A stretch of DNA of 13,472 bases from Chlamydiota bacterium (GTDB taxonomy: Bacteria; Chlamydiota; Chlamydiia; Chlamydiales; SLFE01), in assembly GCA_011065065.1 (NCBI GenBank), contig JAAKFL010000031.1:1-13472 (forward strand). The letters are read 5' to 3'. Made by a program: the position numbers and the translations under genes. The notes below the pieces were generated by a model. The model saw only the letters and a program-made list of their open reading frames with translations. It was not told the origin of the DNA and searched no databases. Of the stretch, positions 5,617-13,472 are shown piece after piece. Position 1 is the stretch's first letter, and each line of letters starts with the position of its first letter.

Positions 5617-6332
5617 GTCTTTTGATTCGGTTTAAATAAATACATTAAAATGCCTCCTGCCACCGCAACGTTCAATGACTCCATTTCAGAAATTGGCAGC
5701 GTAACCTTTTGTCCTAGCTGCTGGCACTCCGGTGAAACCCCTTGCGATTCACTTCCTAATATGAGCATCCGTTTTTCAGAAGGAGAAAAAGTTTCCGGAG
5801 CCTGCCCTTCAAGGTCTGCAACGAAAACTTGATGAGATTTTGGGAGATCGTTGCTGTTTCCTTGTGCCAGTGGAATGCGAAATGTGGCTCCTTTAGCGGC
5901 GCGAAGCGCTTTGCCATTGAACGGATCGCAACAATTTTCCAATAAGAAAACTCCTTCCCACCCAAATGAAAGTGCGGTTCGCAATAACGTTCCCAAATTT
6001 CCAGGATCGTTAATGCCATCCAGAACCAATATTGTATTTTTTGACTCTAATGATGAAAACGGAGGCATGGGAACAATGGCTAAAACCCCTTCTGAGGTAG
6101 CTACAGATGAGATTTTTTTCATGATTTCAGATGTTATTACGATGGATTGACAATCTGAACGAACATCTTGTTCATTTGTGACAAAAAGAGTTTTAAGAGA
6201 AGGCAATTCCAAGATCATTTTATGCCCTTCAATCACTACCTCTTTCTCAGCATAACGGTAAGCGCGATCATTTTGGAGTTTTACCACATGCTTGATTAAC
6301 TGATTTTGGGCACTAGCAATTTTCTCACTCAT
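5613..6332 (-). CDS. SpoU/TrmH-family RNA 2'-O-methyltransferase
   Basis: The product has 239 residues from the chosen start. SpoU/SPOUT enzymes transfer methyl from S-adenosylmethionine to a ribose 2'-OH in tRNA or rRNA, using a trefoil knot. An N-terminal RNA-recognition part (about 1-95) carries VIEGHKMILE. The knot domain has motif 1 NDPGNLGTLLRT (108-119) with Arg118, motif 2 ILGSESQG (191-198), and motif 3 ISEMESLNVAVAGG (214-227). The exact nucleotide modified cannot be told from sequence, so I give no symbol. An ATG at 6338 (MPMSEK) is also in frame, but GGAAAG directly abuts it. That site is properly spaced for the ATG at 6332. The start lies inside the end of the upstream nucleotidyltransferase gene, and the stop overlaps rsgA. 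Confidence 0.9.
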   Translation of the reverse strand: MSEKIASAQNQLIKHVVKLQNDRAYRYAEKEVVIEGHKMILELPSLKTLFVTNEQDVRSDCQSIVITSEIMKKISSVATSEGVLAIVPMPPFSSLESKNTILVLDGINDPGNLGTLLRTALSFGWEGVFLLENCCDPFNGKALRAAKGATFRIPLAQGNSNDLPKSHQVFVADLEGQAPETFSPSEKRMLILGSESQGVSPECQQLGQKVTLPISEMESLNVAVAGGILMYLFKPNQKT

Positions 6333-7551
6333 GGGCATCTTTCCAAAGCTGAGATTCCTTCAACTTATCCAGTACCTCGTGTTTCTCATGAAACTCATAA
6401 AGGATGGCAATCCGTTCGGACTCTTTTAACAACTCGCCCATCAATTTTCCAGGTTTAATCCCCTCATTTTTCAGATCTTCAGAAGTCACCACAGGAACTT
6501 GATCAATGATCCTTTTAATATGAGGTGCGAGACCCGCATGACGTTGTTGATGGGCCGCCAGGTATTCTGATCGCGTCTCAGCAGGCTCGGAAGCTGCAAG
6601 AATTTTAATACACAATTCAGAATCAGGGTGAGCATAAATATGGCTCCAGGCATGTGTGTCAGGACTTTCGAGGGTTTTGATGTGATGGAAAAATTGAGCA
6701 AATTTTTGATCGCGGTTGCTGGTTCTTAAGTAACGGCACAAATCCTTAATACCCTCTTGATCAATGTCAGGAAACAATTGGAGAAAATAAGCGATTGTCA
6801 GAGTCTCTTTTGGCATATCATGAAAATGCGACACCCGGTGCTTGATATCGTCGAGGTGGACTCCTTTGAGTCCGGGAAAAATTACACTCAACAAACCCAA
6901 GCGATGCATCTCAACCAGTGTGTAATCAAAAGCAGGGTATGCAGCCATTTTACTGAACTCCTGCCAAATTCGTTCCATGGAAACCGCAGGAAAAAGTGTA
7001 TCGGCGTGATCGGCAATAGCTTGTTGAGTTTCCGTGTCGATGTGGAATCCGAAACGACACGCAAAACGGAGAGCGCGAATCATACGGAGCCGATCTTCGA
7101 AAAAACGCTCAAAGGGATCACCAATAGTCCGAATGATTTCTCGGGACAAGTCTTCGCGACCTCCGACAAAATCGTGAATGGACTCATCTAGAGGATCGTA
7201 AAACATTCCATTGATGGTGAAGTCGCGCCTTTTCGCATCTTCTTCTGCAGTCGAAGGTTCGATGCTCGTCGGTTTTCGTCCATCTTCGTAGCCGATATCT
7301 TTGCGAAACGTGGCCACTTCGAACTGATGACCATCATGACACACAACGACCACACCGAAGGCTATCCCCACATGAAATGTCTTTGGAAACAGCTGGAGAA
7401 TCTGATCGGGAGAAGCATCCGTTGCGATATCGATATCATCCGAAGGATGACCCATCAGAAAGTCCCGCACCCAACCTCCTGCAAAATAAGCGATGTGACC
7501 AGCGTCAACTAATTTTTTCACAATATCTTTGGCGATTTCTTGAGCATCCAT
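6325..7551 (-). CDS. tRNA CCA-adding enzyme / poly(A) polymerase family (class II nucleotidyltransferase)
   Basis: The product has 408 residues from the chosen start. It belongs to the class II nucleotidyltransferases that add CCA to tRNA 3' ends or A tails to RNA; chlamydial members are often called PcnB. It shows FAGGWVRD (23-30), the metal-binding pair Asp39/Asp41 in DDIDIAT, RRDFTING (108-115), DPLDESIHDFVGG (119-131), and DRLRMIRALRFACRFGF (153-169). An RNA-binding C-terminal half follows. Sequence alone does not separate CCA addition from poly(A) addition, so no symbol is given. Family members begin close to MDAQEIAKDIVKKL, so I chose the ATG at 7551. Its ribosome-binding site is poorly spaced (AAGGG 1 nt away). 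In-frame starts at 7638 (ATG) or 7644 (TTG) would add about 30 residues without family resemblance. It is first in a three-gene operon and divergent from sohB. Confidence 0.88.
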   Translation of the reverse strand: MDAQEIAKDIVKKLVDAGHIAYFAGGWVRDFLMGHPSDDIDIATDASPDQILQLFPKTFHVGIAFGVVVVCHDGHQFEVATFRKDIGYEDGRKPTSIEPSTAEEDAKRRDFTINGMFYDPLDESIHDFVGGREDLSREIIRTIGDPFERFFEDRLRMIRALRFACRFGFHIDTETQQAIADHADTLFPAVSMERIWQEFSKMAAYPAFDYTLVEMHRLGLLSVIFPGLKGVHLDDIKHRVSHFHDMPKETLTIAYFLQLFPDIDQEGIKDLCRYLRTSNRDQKFAQFFHHIKTLESPDTHAWSHIYAHPDSELCIKILAASEPAETRSEYLAAHQQRHAGLAPHIKRIIDQVPVVTSEDLKNEGIKPGKLMGELLKESERIAILYEFHEKHEVLDKLKESQLWKDAHE

Positions 7552-7649
7552 GCCCTTATAATACCTGAATTTGGGAAAATGGGGTAGGGCGAAATAAGGA
7601 CGAAAAACAAAACAATCATTTTCTAATCCCTCGTTCATAAACAATCCGC

Positions 7650-7691
7650 TTGACCAGGCACCCCATTCGGGTTAATATGTTATCCATAACA
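7650..7691 (+). promoter_or_regulatory. sohB-polA-coaE-rho promoter with overlapping palindrome
   Basis: TTGACC (7650-7655) is followed by a 17-bp spacer and TAATAT (7673-7678). The predicted start is near 7685. A 14-bp hyphenated palindrome, TGTTATCCATAACA (7678-7691), covers the end of the -10 box and the start site, a position suitable for a repressor. The operator idea is inference. The sohB ribosome-binding site AAAAGGA (7697-7703) follows, 8 nt before the ATG. Confidence 0.55.
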
Positions 7692-7711
7692 AATAAAAAA
7701 GGACCTCTACT

Positions 7712-8758
7712 ATGACAGATCGCCCAGAATCAATACTACGCTCTTCAATCCGAGCGCTTGTCATTTCTCTTTGCAAAGGAATTGGATTCCTGCTGGCCCT
7801 CATCCCCATTATTGCGATTCTTGGCGGAATCTCGGCCCTCAAAGATGACTTCCCCAAAAAGGAATTCAACGAAAAGATTCTCCCGGATGCTGAAGGGAAA
7901 AGAACTTTCCTGACAACAAAGAAGCCAAAAATCCTTCAAATCGACATCAAAGGGATAATCGGCACTGAAAAATTGAATTATTCAAAACTCCGCGATATGC
8001 TTGTGCAGTCTCGCGAAGGGGACCTTGAAGACAACCTTGTCAAAGGGATTTTACTCTATATCAACACTCCTGGTGGCACTGTCATTGACTCCGATGGCAT
8101 CTATCACGCTCTCAAAGCCTATAAAGAGCAATACAATGTCCCCATTTACGCCTATGTCGATGGGTTGTGTGCTTCTGGAGGGATGTATATTGCTTCTGCT
8201 GCCGATAAGGTCTATTCCAGCAATGTCAGCTTGATTGGAAGTGTCGGGGTCTTGCTTTCCACTTTTCCCAATTTCACAGAGACTCTTGAAAAAATTGGTG
8301 TGAAGACTATCACCATTTCGGCCGGGAAAGGAAAAGACTCAATGAATCCTTTTCGAAAGTGGAAAGAAGGGGAGGCTGATAACTTTGAATTGTTAACTGA
8401 TTACTACTACAAGCAATTTGTCGATTTAGTGGTCAGTAATCGCCCACAAGTTTCCAAAGAAAAACTTATCGAAGTTTATGGTGCAAAAATTTTTCCTGCC
8501 AAAATGGCCAAAGAGTACGGATTTGTCGATGTTATAGGAGCCAATCGCAAGGATACTTTAACAGAATTGGTAGAGGCCAGTGGGATTGAGGGTGATTACC
8601 AAGTGGTCAGTCTTGAGAAAGAAAACTGGCTAGAAAATATTTTTAATATGAAATCTCCACTTTTTACTGGAAAAGTTGTACATTCATTCCACTTGAATGG
8701 CTCGTTACCACCGGAACTAGAAAATAAATTTTTATATCTCTACCGTCCGCTTTTATGA
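7712..8758 (+). CDS. sohB: S49-family membrane serine protease (SohB/SppA-like)
   Basis: This 348-residue peptidase is probably anchored in the inner membrane and degrades signal peptides or other membrane-released peptides. A hydrophobic N-terminal segment at about 15-43 (ALVISLCKGIGFLLALIPIIAILGG) is the likely anchor. The S49 core follows: INTPGG (117-122), then the catalytic Ser155 within DGLCASGGMYIAS. The likely general-base Lys208 lies in GKGKDSMNPF, at the expected distance of about 52 residues. A region ending FPAKMAKEYGFVDVIG is typical of the family. It is a single-domain short form, not the double-domain E. coli SppA. The stop overlaps the polA start as ATGA, so the two are coupled. 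The same neighbour order is known in Chlamydia. The gene name is by synteny and family; sppA is the alternative. Confidence 0.88.
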   Translation: MTDRPESILRSSIRALVISLCKGIGFLLALIPIIAILGGISALKDDFPKKEFNEKILPDAEGKRTFLTTKKPKILQIDIKGIIGTEKLNYSKLRDMLVQSREGDLEDNLVKGILLYINTPGGTVIDSDGIYHALKAYKEQYNVPIYAYVDGLCASGGMYIASAADKVYSSNVSLIGSVGVLLSTFPNFTETLEKIGVKTITISAGKGKDSMNPFRKWKEGEADNFELLTDYYYKQFVDLVVSNRPQVSKEKLIEVYGAKIFPAKMAKEYGFVDVIGANRKDTLTELVEASGIEGDYQVVSLEKENWLENIFNMKSPLFTGKVVHSFHLNGSLPPELENKFLYLYRPLL

Positions 8759-11409
8759 AAGAACTCTACATCATCGATGCTTCTGGATTCCTGTTTCGTG
8801 CCTACTACGCGATTCGCAATATGACCAATGCTGAAGGGGAGTCGACAAATGCTCTTTTTGGGTTTATCCGATCGATGCAAAAACTGATCAACGATTTTCA
8901 TCCAGAACACATGGTGGCCGTTTTTGATGGTCCCAACAATTGGCAATCACGGCTCGATATTTATCCCGATTACAAAGCCAATCGGCGCGAAGCGCCACCT
9001 GACCTATCTCACCAGATGGTATGGGCGCGAGAGTTCTGCCCCTTAATGGGAATCCCCCTCCTCGATGTTCCCAACGTTGAGGCCGATGACACCATGGGCA
9101 GCGTTGCCCTTTGGGCTGCTGAACAAGGGGCCAAAGTTTATCTCTGTTCTTCCGATAAGGATCTGTGTCAGTTCGTCAATGATAACATCTCGATGCTCCA
9201 TGCCCATAAAGACAACAAGATTTTGGGTCCAGCAGAAGTCAAAGAGGCCTTCGGAGTCAAGCCGCATCAGATCAGAGATTACCTCGCTATCGTAGGCGAC
9301 ACTTCGGATAATGTCCCCGGAGTCCCGGGATTGGGACCCAAAGCTGCCGAAAGTCTTCTCGGTGAGTACGGATCATTAGAAGAGATTCTTCAGCATGCTG
9401 GAGAACTATCAGGCAAACGAAAAGAGACATTGACCGACAATGTCGATCTTGCCCGAATGAGTTTAGAGTTAGTCACCATTGATACCAATATTGAGTTCCC
9501 TCATTCTTCTCAATTTTTCACTCTAGACCCCCCAATACTTCCTGAGCTCAAAACATTCTACCAGCAGAAAAATTTCCGAAACCTTCTAAAAGACGTAGAA
9601 TCCCTGCAGGCTCCCGCTGACGAAGGAGACCTGGAATATGTCACAGTAGATGATGAAGCAGCACTCAACAACCTCGTGAAAACGCTTAGCGAAACTAAAG
9701 AAATTTGTTTTGACACCGAAACGACAGACATCCACCCTATCACGGCGAAACTGGTAGGGATTGGATTCTGTATCGAACCCAAGAAAGCGTGGTACATTCC
9801 CTGTAACGGTCGTCTGGGAACTGAAAAAGTCATTGCCACCCTGAAACCCCTTTTTGAAAATCCCAAGATTGGGTTCTACGCTCACAATGCCAAGTACGAC
9901 ATTCATGTCTTAAAAAACTACGAAGTCGACACCGCCAATCTCTGTTTTGATACCATTTTGGCCTCCTATGTTCTGAATGCCCATGAAAGAAAACATTCAT
10001 TAGACATCTTAGCTTTGGAACGATTTGGAAAAGTGAAAACTCCAATCACAGATCTCATTGGCAAAGGGAAAAAAGAGATCAGCATGTGGGACGTTCCCAT
10101 TCCTCAAGCTTCGGAGTATTGTTGCGAGGATGTCGATTACACTTTACGACTCAAAAAACAGTTAGAAAAAGAATTGGAAGAGCGAAAATTAACCTCCATA
10201 TTCTATGATATCGAGCTTCCCTTAGTGAAAGTTTTGGCAAAGATCGAGCGTAAAGGGATGTTTCTTGATATTCCCTATCTTAAGGAGCTTGGAGTTGAAG
10301 TTAGGCAAAAGATTGCTTCCAGTCGAGAAGCCATATTTGCTGATGTGGGTGAGGAGTTTAATCTGAATTCTCCCAAGCAGCTTAGCCAGATTTTATTTGA
10401 AAAGCTGGAGATCCCACCGGTCAAAAAAACAGCGACGGGTTATTCCACAAACGCAGAAGTATTGGAGAAACTTCGTCACGATTATCCCATTGTCAATCAC
10501 ATCCTGGACTACCGCCAGCTAGAAAAATTGCGTTCCACATACATCGATAACCTCCCCCGCCAAGTCAACCCTGAAACCCACCGCATCCACTGCAACTTCA
10601 ATCAAACGGGGACAGCAACCGGACGACTTGCGAGCCAAGACCCCAATTTGCAGAACATTCCTGTCAGAACTGAATTAGGACGAAAGATCCGACACGCATT
10701 TAGACCCGATACCCCTGACACCAGTTATCTTTCCGTTGACTATTCGCAAATCGAGCTCAGATTGATGGCTCATTTCAGTGAAGATCCGGCTCTCATTGAA
10801 GCCTTTCAAAATAACCAGGACATTCACCAACATACAGCCTCGCGTATCTTTGAAGTGTTTCCCGAGCAAGTGACTCCGGAAATGAGACGCCGAGCTAAAG
10901 CAGTGAATTTTGGCATTATGTATGGTCAGGGAGCTCACGGGCTTTCTCAACAGTTAGGAATCAGTCGTCGTGAAGCCAAAGATTTTATTGCGAAATATTT
11001 TGAGCTTTATGCCGGTGTGCAAGGGTTTGTCGAAGATTGCATTGAAAAATGTCAAGAAACGGGCAAGGCTGTGACCATGACGGGGCGGGAAAGAGCCATT
11101 CCTGAGATTACGAATAAGAATCCTATGTTACGATCAGCGGCTGAAAGACTTGCGGTGAATACCCCATTACAGGGATCGCAAGCCGATTTGATCAAAATTG
11201 CCATGATCCAAATCGACCAGCTCCTGACAGAGCGAGGATATCCGCAAATGATGATTTTGCAGATACATGATGAATTATTATTTGAAATTCCAGACCATTT
11301 AGCGGATGAGGTCTCCTCAGCTGTCAAAAAAACGATGGAAGAGGTCTGGGAGCTTAAAGTTCCGTTGATTGTAAACATCAAAGTTGGCAAAAATTGGGAG
11401 CAATGTTAA
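8755..11409 (+). CDS. polA: DNA polymerase I
   Basis: This 884-residue three-domain enzyme replaces RNA primers and fills repair gaps. The 5' nuclease domain (1 to about 290) has YIIDASGFLFRAYYA (5-19), VFDGPNNW, EADD (109-112), SSDKD (132-136) and GDTSDNVPG (181-189). The 3'-5' exonuclease domain (about 295-480) keeps its metal ligands: Asp320/Glu322 in FDTETTD, Asp382 in HNAKYD, and Tyr455/Asp459 in YCCED. It therefore looks proofreading-competent, unlike several family members. The polymerase domain has motif A DYSQIELR (662-669), motif B with Lys715 and Phe719 in RRRAKAVNFGIMYG, and motif C IHDELLFE with His838/Asp839. The ATG overlaps the sohB stop, which supports this start. The stop lies inside the start of coaE. 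Confidence 0.98.
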   Translation: MKELYIIDASGFLFRAYYAIRNMTNAEGESTNALFGFIRSMQKLINDFHPEHMVAVFDGPNNWQSRLDIYPDYKANRREAPPDLSHQMVWAREFCPLMGIPLLDVPNVEADDTMGSVALWAAEQGAKVYLCSSDKDLCQFVNDNISMLHAHKDNKILGPAEVKEAFGVKPHQIRDYLAIVGDTSDNVPGVPGLGPKAAESLLGEYGSLEEILQHAGELSGKRKETLTDNVDLARMSLELVTIDTNIEFPHSSQFFTLDPPILPELKTFYQQKNFRNLLKDVESLQAPADEGDLEYVTVDDEAALNNLVKTLSETKEICFDTETTDIHPITAKLVGIGFCIEPKKAWYIPCNGRLGTEKVIATLKPLFENPKIGFYAHNAKYDIHVLKNYEVDTANLCFDTILASYVLNAHERKHSLDILALERFGKVKTPITDLIGKGKKEISMWDVPIPQASEYCCEDVDYTLRLKKQLEKELEERKLTSIFYDIELPLVKVLAKIERKGMFLDIPYLKELGVEVRQKIASSREAIFADVGEEFNLNSPKQLSQILFEKLEIPPVKKTATGYSTNAEVLEKLRHDYPIVNHILDYRQLEKLRSTYIDNLPRQVNPETHRIHCNFNQTGTATGRLASQDPNLQNIPVRTELGRKIRHAFRPDTPDTSYLSVDYSQIELRLMAHFSEDPALIEAFQNNQDIHQHTASRIFEVFPEQVTPEMRRRAKAVNFGIMYGQGAHGLSQQLGISRREAKDFIAKYFELYAGVQGFVEDCIEKCQETGKAVTMTGRERAIPEITNKNPMLRSAAERLAVNTPLQGSQADLIKIAMIQIDQLLTERGYPQMMILQIHDELLFEIPDHLADEVSSAVKKTMEEVWELKVPLIVNIKVGKNWEQC

Positions 11410-12008
11410 AATTGAAGAAAGTAGCTGTTACAGGTGGTATCGCCTGCGGCAAATCGTCAATCTGTCAAATCTTTAAAAAACTCGGCGCTTATGTAATCAG
11501 CGCTGATGAGGTTGTTCATCATCACCTTTCTAATAATTCCGATTTAATAGAGAAAGTGGGAGATCTTTTAGGGAATGATGTGATTGTAGAGGGAAAAATT
11601 GACCGAAAGGCAGTTGCAGACAAAGTTTTTCTTCATCCTGACTTATTGAACGCCCTGGAAAGGATCTTGCATCCTGAAGTGGAAAAAGAAATTGAAGCTC
11701 AGTTTCAAAAAGTTAAACAAAAAAACAAATACCCGTTATTTGTCGCGGAGATTCCGGTATTTTTTGAAAGCGACTTGGGCCATGCCTCTTACGACGCTGT
11801 TGTGGTGGTGGAAGCCCCAGAAGATCTCTGTCGCGAGCGTTTTAAAAGCAAAACAGGAAGTACAGACGAAGATTTTGACAGGCGTGTAGCCTTTCAAGTC
11901 CCGTTAGAAGAAAAAGTGAAACAAGCAGATTTTGTCATCAAGAATGACAAGGATATTGAAAATTTACACAAACAACTTAGAGCCGTATACGAATCATTAA
12001 CGTCTTAA
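11403..12008 (+). CDS. coaE: Dephospho-CoA kinase
   Basis: This 201-residue cytosolic P-loop kinase carries out the last step of coenzyme A synthesis, phosphorylating the 3'-OH of dephospho-CoA with ATP. It has the P-loop GGIACGKSS (11-19), ISADEVVHH (32-40) with the conserved Asp35, ILHPEV (88-93), and PLFVAEIPVFFE (111-122). Length matches the family. I chose the ATG at 11403 (MLKLKKVAVTGG) because chlamydial homologues, as I recall them, begin MLxLLK at the same point. A TTG at 11394 would add three residues. The start overlaps the end of polA by 7 nt; the GGGAG ahead of it is only 2 nt away, so re-initiation by ribosomes finishing polA is likely. The polA-coaE-rho order is characteristic of Chlamydiae. 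Confidence 0.94.
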   Translation: MLKLKKVAVTGGIACGKSSICQIFKKLGAYVISADEVVHHHLSNNSDLIEKVGDLLGNDVIVEGKIDRKAVADKVFLHPDLLNALERILHPEVEKEIEAQFQKVKQKNKYPLFVAEIPVFFESDLGHASYDAVVVVEAPEDLCRERFKSKTGSTDEDFDRRVAFQVPLEEKVKQADFVIKNDKDIENLHKQLRAVYESLTS

Positions 12009-12042
12009 AATTTTACATTAACATTAAGGAGCCAAGTTTTCT

Positions 12043-13395
12043 ATGAGTTCAGAAAACAACCAAAAGGGCATATCGGCAGCACCCGCTACGTCGCAACCAA
12101 GCGAAAGATCGCCCACAAAATCATCATCCGAGAATAAACCAGAACTCATCAAAGTCTCTGAAATTCAGCGGATGGACATCGAGCAATTAAAAGAATTCGC
12201 AAAAAAGCTCGGTCTCAAACACCTCGGATCTTTAACAAAGTCTCAAATGGTTTTTGAGATTGTGAAGTGTCTCGCCTTGGACCCCAAAGAAATGCTCTCT
12301 GGCGAAGGTGTTTTGGAGATCTTACCTGATGGATTTGGATTTTTACGCTCACCGAATTATAACTACCTTCCCTCAGCTGAAGATATTTATGTCTCCCCAG
12401 CCCAAATCCGTCGATTTGATTTGAAAAAGGGAGATACCGTCACCGGAACTATCCGTCCTCCCAAAGAAAAAGAAAAGTACTTTGCCCTTCTCAAAGTCGA
12501 TGCCATCAATGGTGTGCCGCCAGAGAAAGCTAGCGAAAGAATTTTATTTGAAAACTTAACTCCTATTTACCCCGACGAACGTTTTGTGTTGGAAACGGAT
12601 AAAGAAATTCTGTCAACCCGTTTAATCGATCTGATCGCACCGATTGGAAAAGGTCAGCGAGGATTGATTGTGGCGCCGCCAAGAACAGGAAAAACGATCC
12701 TCTTACAACAACTGGCCACTGCAATCGCCACCAACCATCCTGAAGTGGTTCTACTCGTTCTTCTCATTGACGAAAGACCTGAAGAGGTCACAGACATGCT
12801 CAGGATCGTGAAGGGAGAGGTCATTTCCTCGACTTTTGACGAACCTCCCGAACGTCACGTTCAGGTGGCTGAGATGTGCTTGGAAAAAGCGCGCCGACTG
12901 GTCGAACATGGCAAGGACGTAGTCCTTCTGTTGGATTCCATTACCCGTTTGGCAAGAGCTTACAACACGGTCCAGCCTCATTCAGGGAAAATTTTGTCAG
13001 GTGGTGTAGATGCGAATGCTCTTCATAAACCAAAACGATTCTTTGGATCAGCGCGAAATATTGAAAACGGTGGATCGTTAACGATCATTTCAACAGCGTT
13101 GATTGATACCGGATCTCGAATGGACGAGGTGATTTTCGAAGAGTTCAAGGGAACAGGAAACATGGAACTTGTTCTGGACCGCGGCTTAGCAGATCGCCGT
13201 ATGTGGCCTGCGATTGATGTCCGCACAAGTGGAACGCGTAAAGAAGAGCTTCTTTACCATGAAGACGAATTGGAGAAAGTCTTTATCTTACGTCACCAGA
13301 TTTCTGGGTTGACTCCGGTCGACATCATGAACTTGATCAAGAAAAGATTGGAGAAGTGTTCCAATATTGAGTTCCTGCTGTCTCTGAGGGAATAA
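12043..13395 (+). CDS. rho: Transcription termination factor Rho
   Basis: This 450-residue hexameric RNA-dependent ATPase ends untranslated transcripts. The first 35 residues are a Ser/Pro/Lys-rich low-complexity leader. A Rho_N helical domain follows (about 38-77), then the OB-fold RNA-binding domain with GEGVLEILPDGFGFLRSP (87-104). The ATPase core has Walker A APPRTGKT (211-218), LIDERPEEVTDM (241-252) with the catalytic glutamate, Walker B VVLLLDSITRLARAYN (293-308), the Q-loop region SGGVDANALHKPKRFFGSARN (319-339), and EFKGTGNMELVLDR (367-380). All are intact. An AAGGAG site (12026-12031) lies 11 nt before the ATG. It sits 34 nt after coaE and is probably the operon's last gene. No hairpin terminator is seen after it, only a seven-T run (13402-13408) and repeats. 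Confidence 0.98.
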   Translation: MSSENNQKGISAAPATSQPSERSPTKSSSENKPELIKVSEIQRMDIEQLKEFAKKLGLKHLGSLTKSQMVFEIVKCLALDPKEMLSGEGVLEILPDGFGFLRSPNYNYLPSAEDIYVSPAQIRRFDLKKGDTVTGTIRPPKEKEKYFALLKVDAINGVPPEKASERILFENLTPIYPDERFVLETDKEILSTRLIDLIAPIGKGQRGLIVAPPRTGKTILLQQLATAIATNHPEVVLLVLLIDERPEEVTDMLRIVKGEVISSTFDEPPERHVQVAEMCLEKARRLVEHGKDVVLLLDSITRLARAYNTVQPHSGKILSGGVDANALHKPKRFFGSARNIENGGSLTIISTALIDTGSRMDEVIFEEFKGTGNMELVLDRGLADRRMWPAIDVRTSGTRKEELLYHEDELEKVFILRHQISGLTPVDIMNLIKKRLEKCSNIEFLLSLRE

Positions 13396-13409
13396 GCTTC
13401 ATTTTTTTC

Positions 13410-13448
13410 ACAGGATAGATAGGATAGTAAGGATGGACAGGATAAAAT
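13410..13448. repeat. 9-bp GGAT-type tandem repeat after rho
   Basis: Four units are in strict 9-bp phase: GGATAGATA (13413-13421), GGATAGTAA, GGATGGACA and GGATAAAAT (13440-13448), preceded by ACA. They share the GGATGGACA unit with the arrays at 295-420 and 4468-4485. The array begins 15 nt after the rho stop. Confidence 0.7.
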
Positions 13449-13472
13449 CTTTAAATTAGAGGCGATTTTTTG

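Noticed and set aside
7552..7644. N-terminal extension of the nucleotidyltransferase from 7638 or 7644
   Set aside because: The extra 29-31 residues do not resemble the family, which begins near MDAQEIAKDI. I kept it as an alternative because the 7551 start has a poorly spaced ribosome-binding site.
1..13472. Defence, toxin-antitoxin, CRISPR, prophage or secretion system
   Set aside because: All complete genes are recognised housekeeping genes with intact motifs. No array of spaced repeats, integrase, transposase or paired small genes is present.

Overview
The window looks like the chromosome of an environmental ('Chlamydia-like') member of the Chlamydiae. This rests on gene order and protein features recalled from known families, not on a search. 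The order rpsL-rpsG-fusA-rpsJ, with the S10 gene detached from the large ribosomal operon and placed after EF-G, is the chlamydial arrangement. So is sohB-polA-coaE-rho. Base composition is moderate and the spacers are AT-rich. The genus is not determined; a Waddlia/Parachlamydia-type lineage is plausible because the spacers are larger and richer in repeats than in pathogenic Chlamydia.

Layout: (1) 1-198, the start of an unrecognised minus-strand gene that runs off the left edge and has its own promoter. (2) 199-552, a divergent control region with an inverted array of 9-bp repeats between two back-to-back promoters. (3) 553-4144, the str-type translation operon rpsL, rpsG, fusA, rpsJ on the plus strand. 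A 311-nt, highly folded spacer separates rpsL and rpsG. (4) 4145-4500, a convergent spacer with two intrinsic terminators, a CGCAGAG-type repeat, a REP-like cluster and a scrap of the 9-bp repeat. (5) 7551-4501 on the minus strand, an overlapping three-gene RNA-metabolism operon: CCA-adding enzyme/poly(A) polymerase, SpoU-family RNA methyltransferase, RsgA. (6) 7552-7711, a divergent promoter region. (7) 7712-13395 on the plus strand, an S49 membrane protease, DNA polymerase I, dephospho-CoA kinase and Rho, tightly packed. (8) 13396-13472, another 9-bp repeat array after rho.

Every complete gene is a recognisable housekeeping gene with intact key motifs. I see no defence system, phage, IS transposase, CRISPR, rRNA or tRNA. 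The unusual content is in the spacers. The best candidate for something undescribed is the 928-1238 region between rpsL and rpsG. It folds into an approximately 43-bp imperfect helix whose two arms each contain a terminator-like hairpin with a seven-T run, in opposite orientations. It sits where S7 autoregulation acts in E. coli. Three unrelated dispersed repeat families occupy intergenic positions, and one forms part of the rpsJ terminator.
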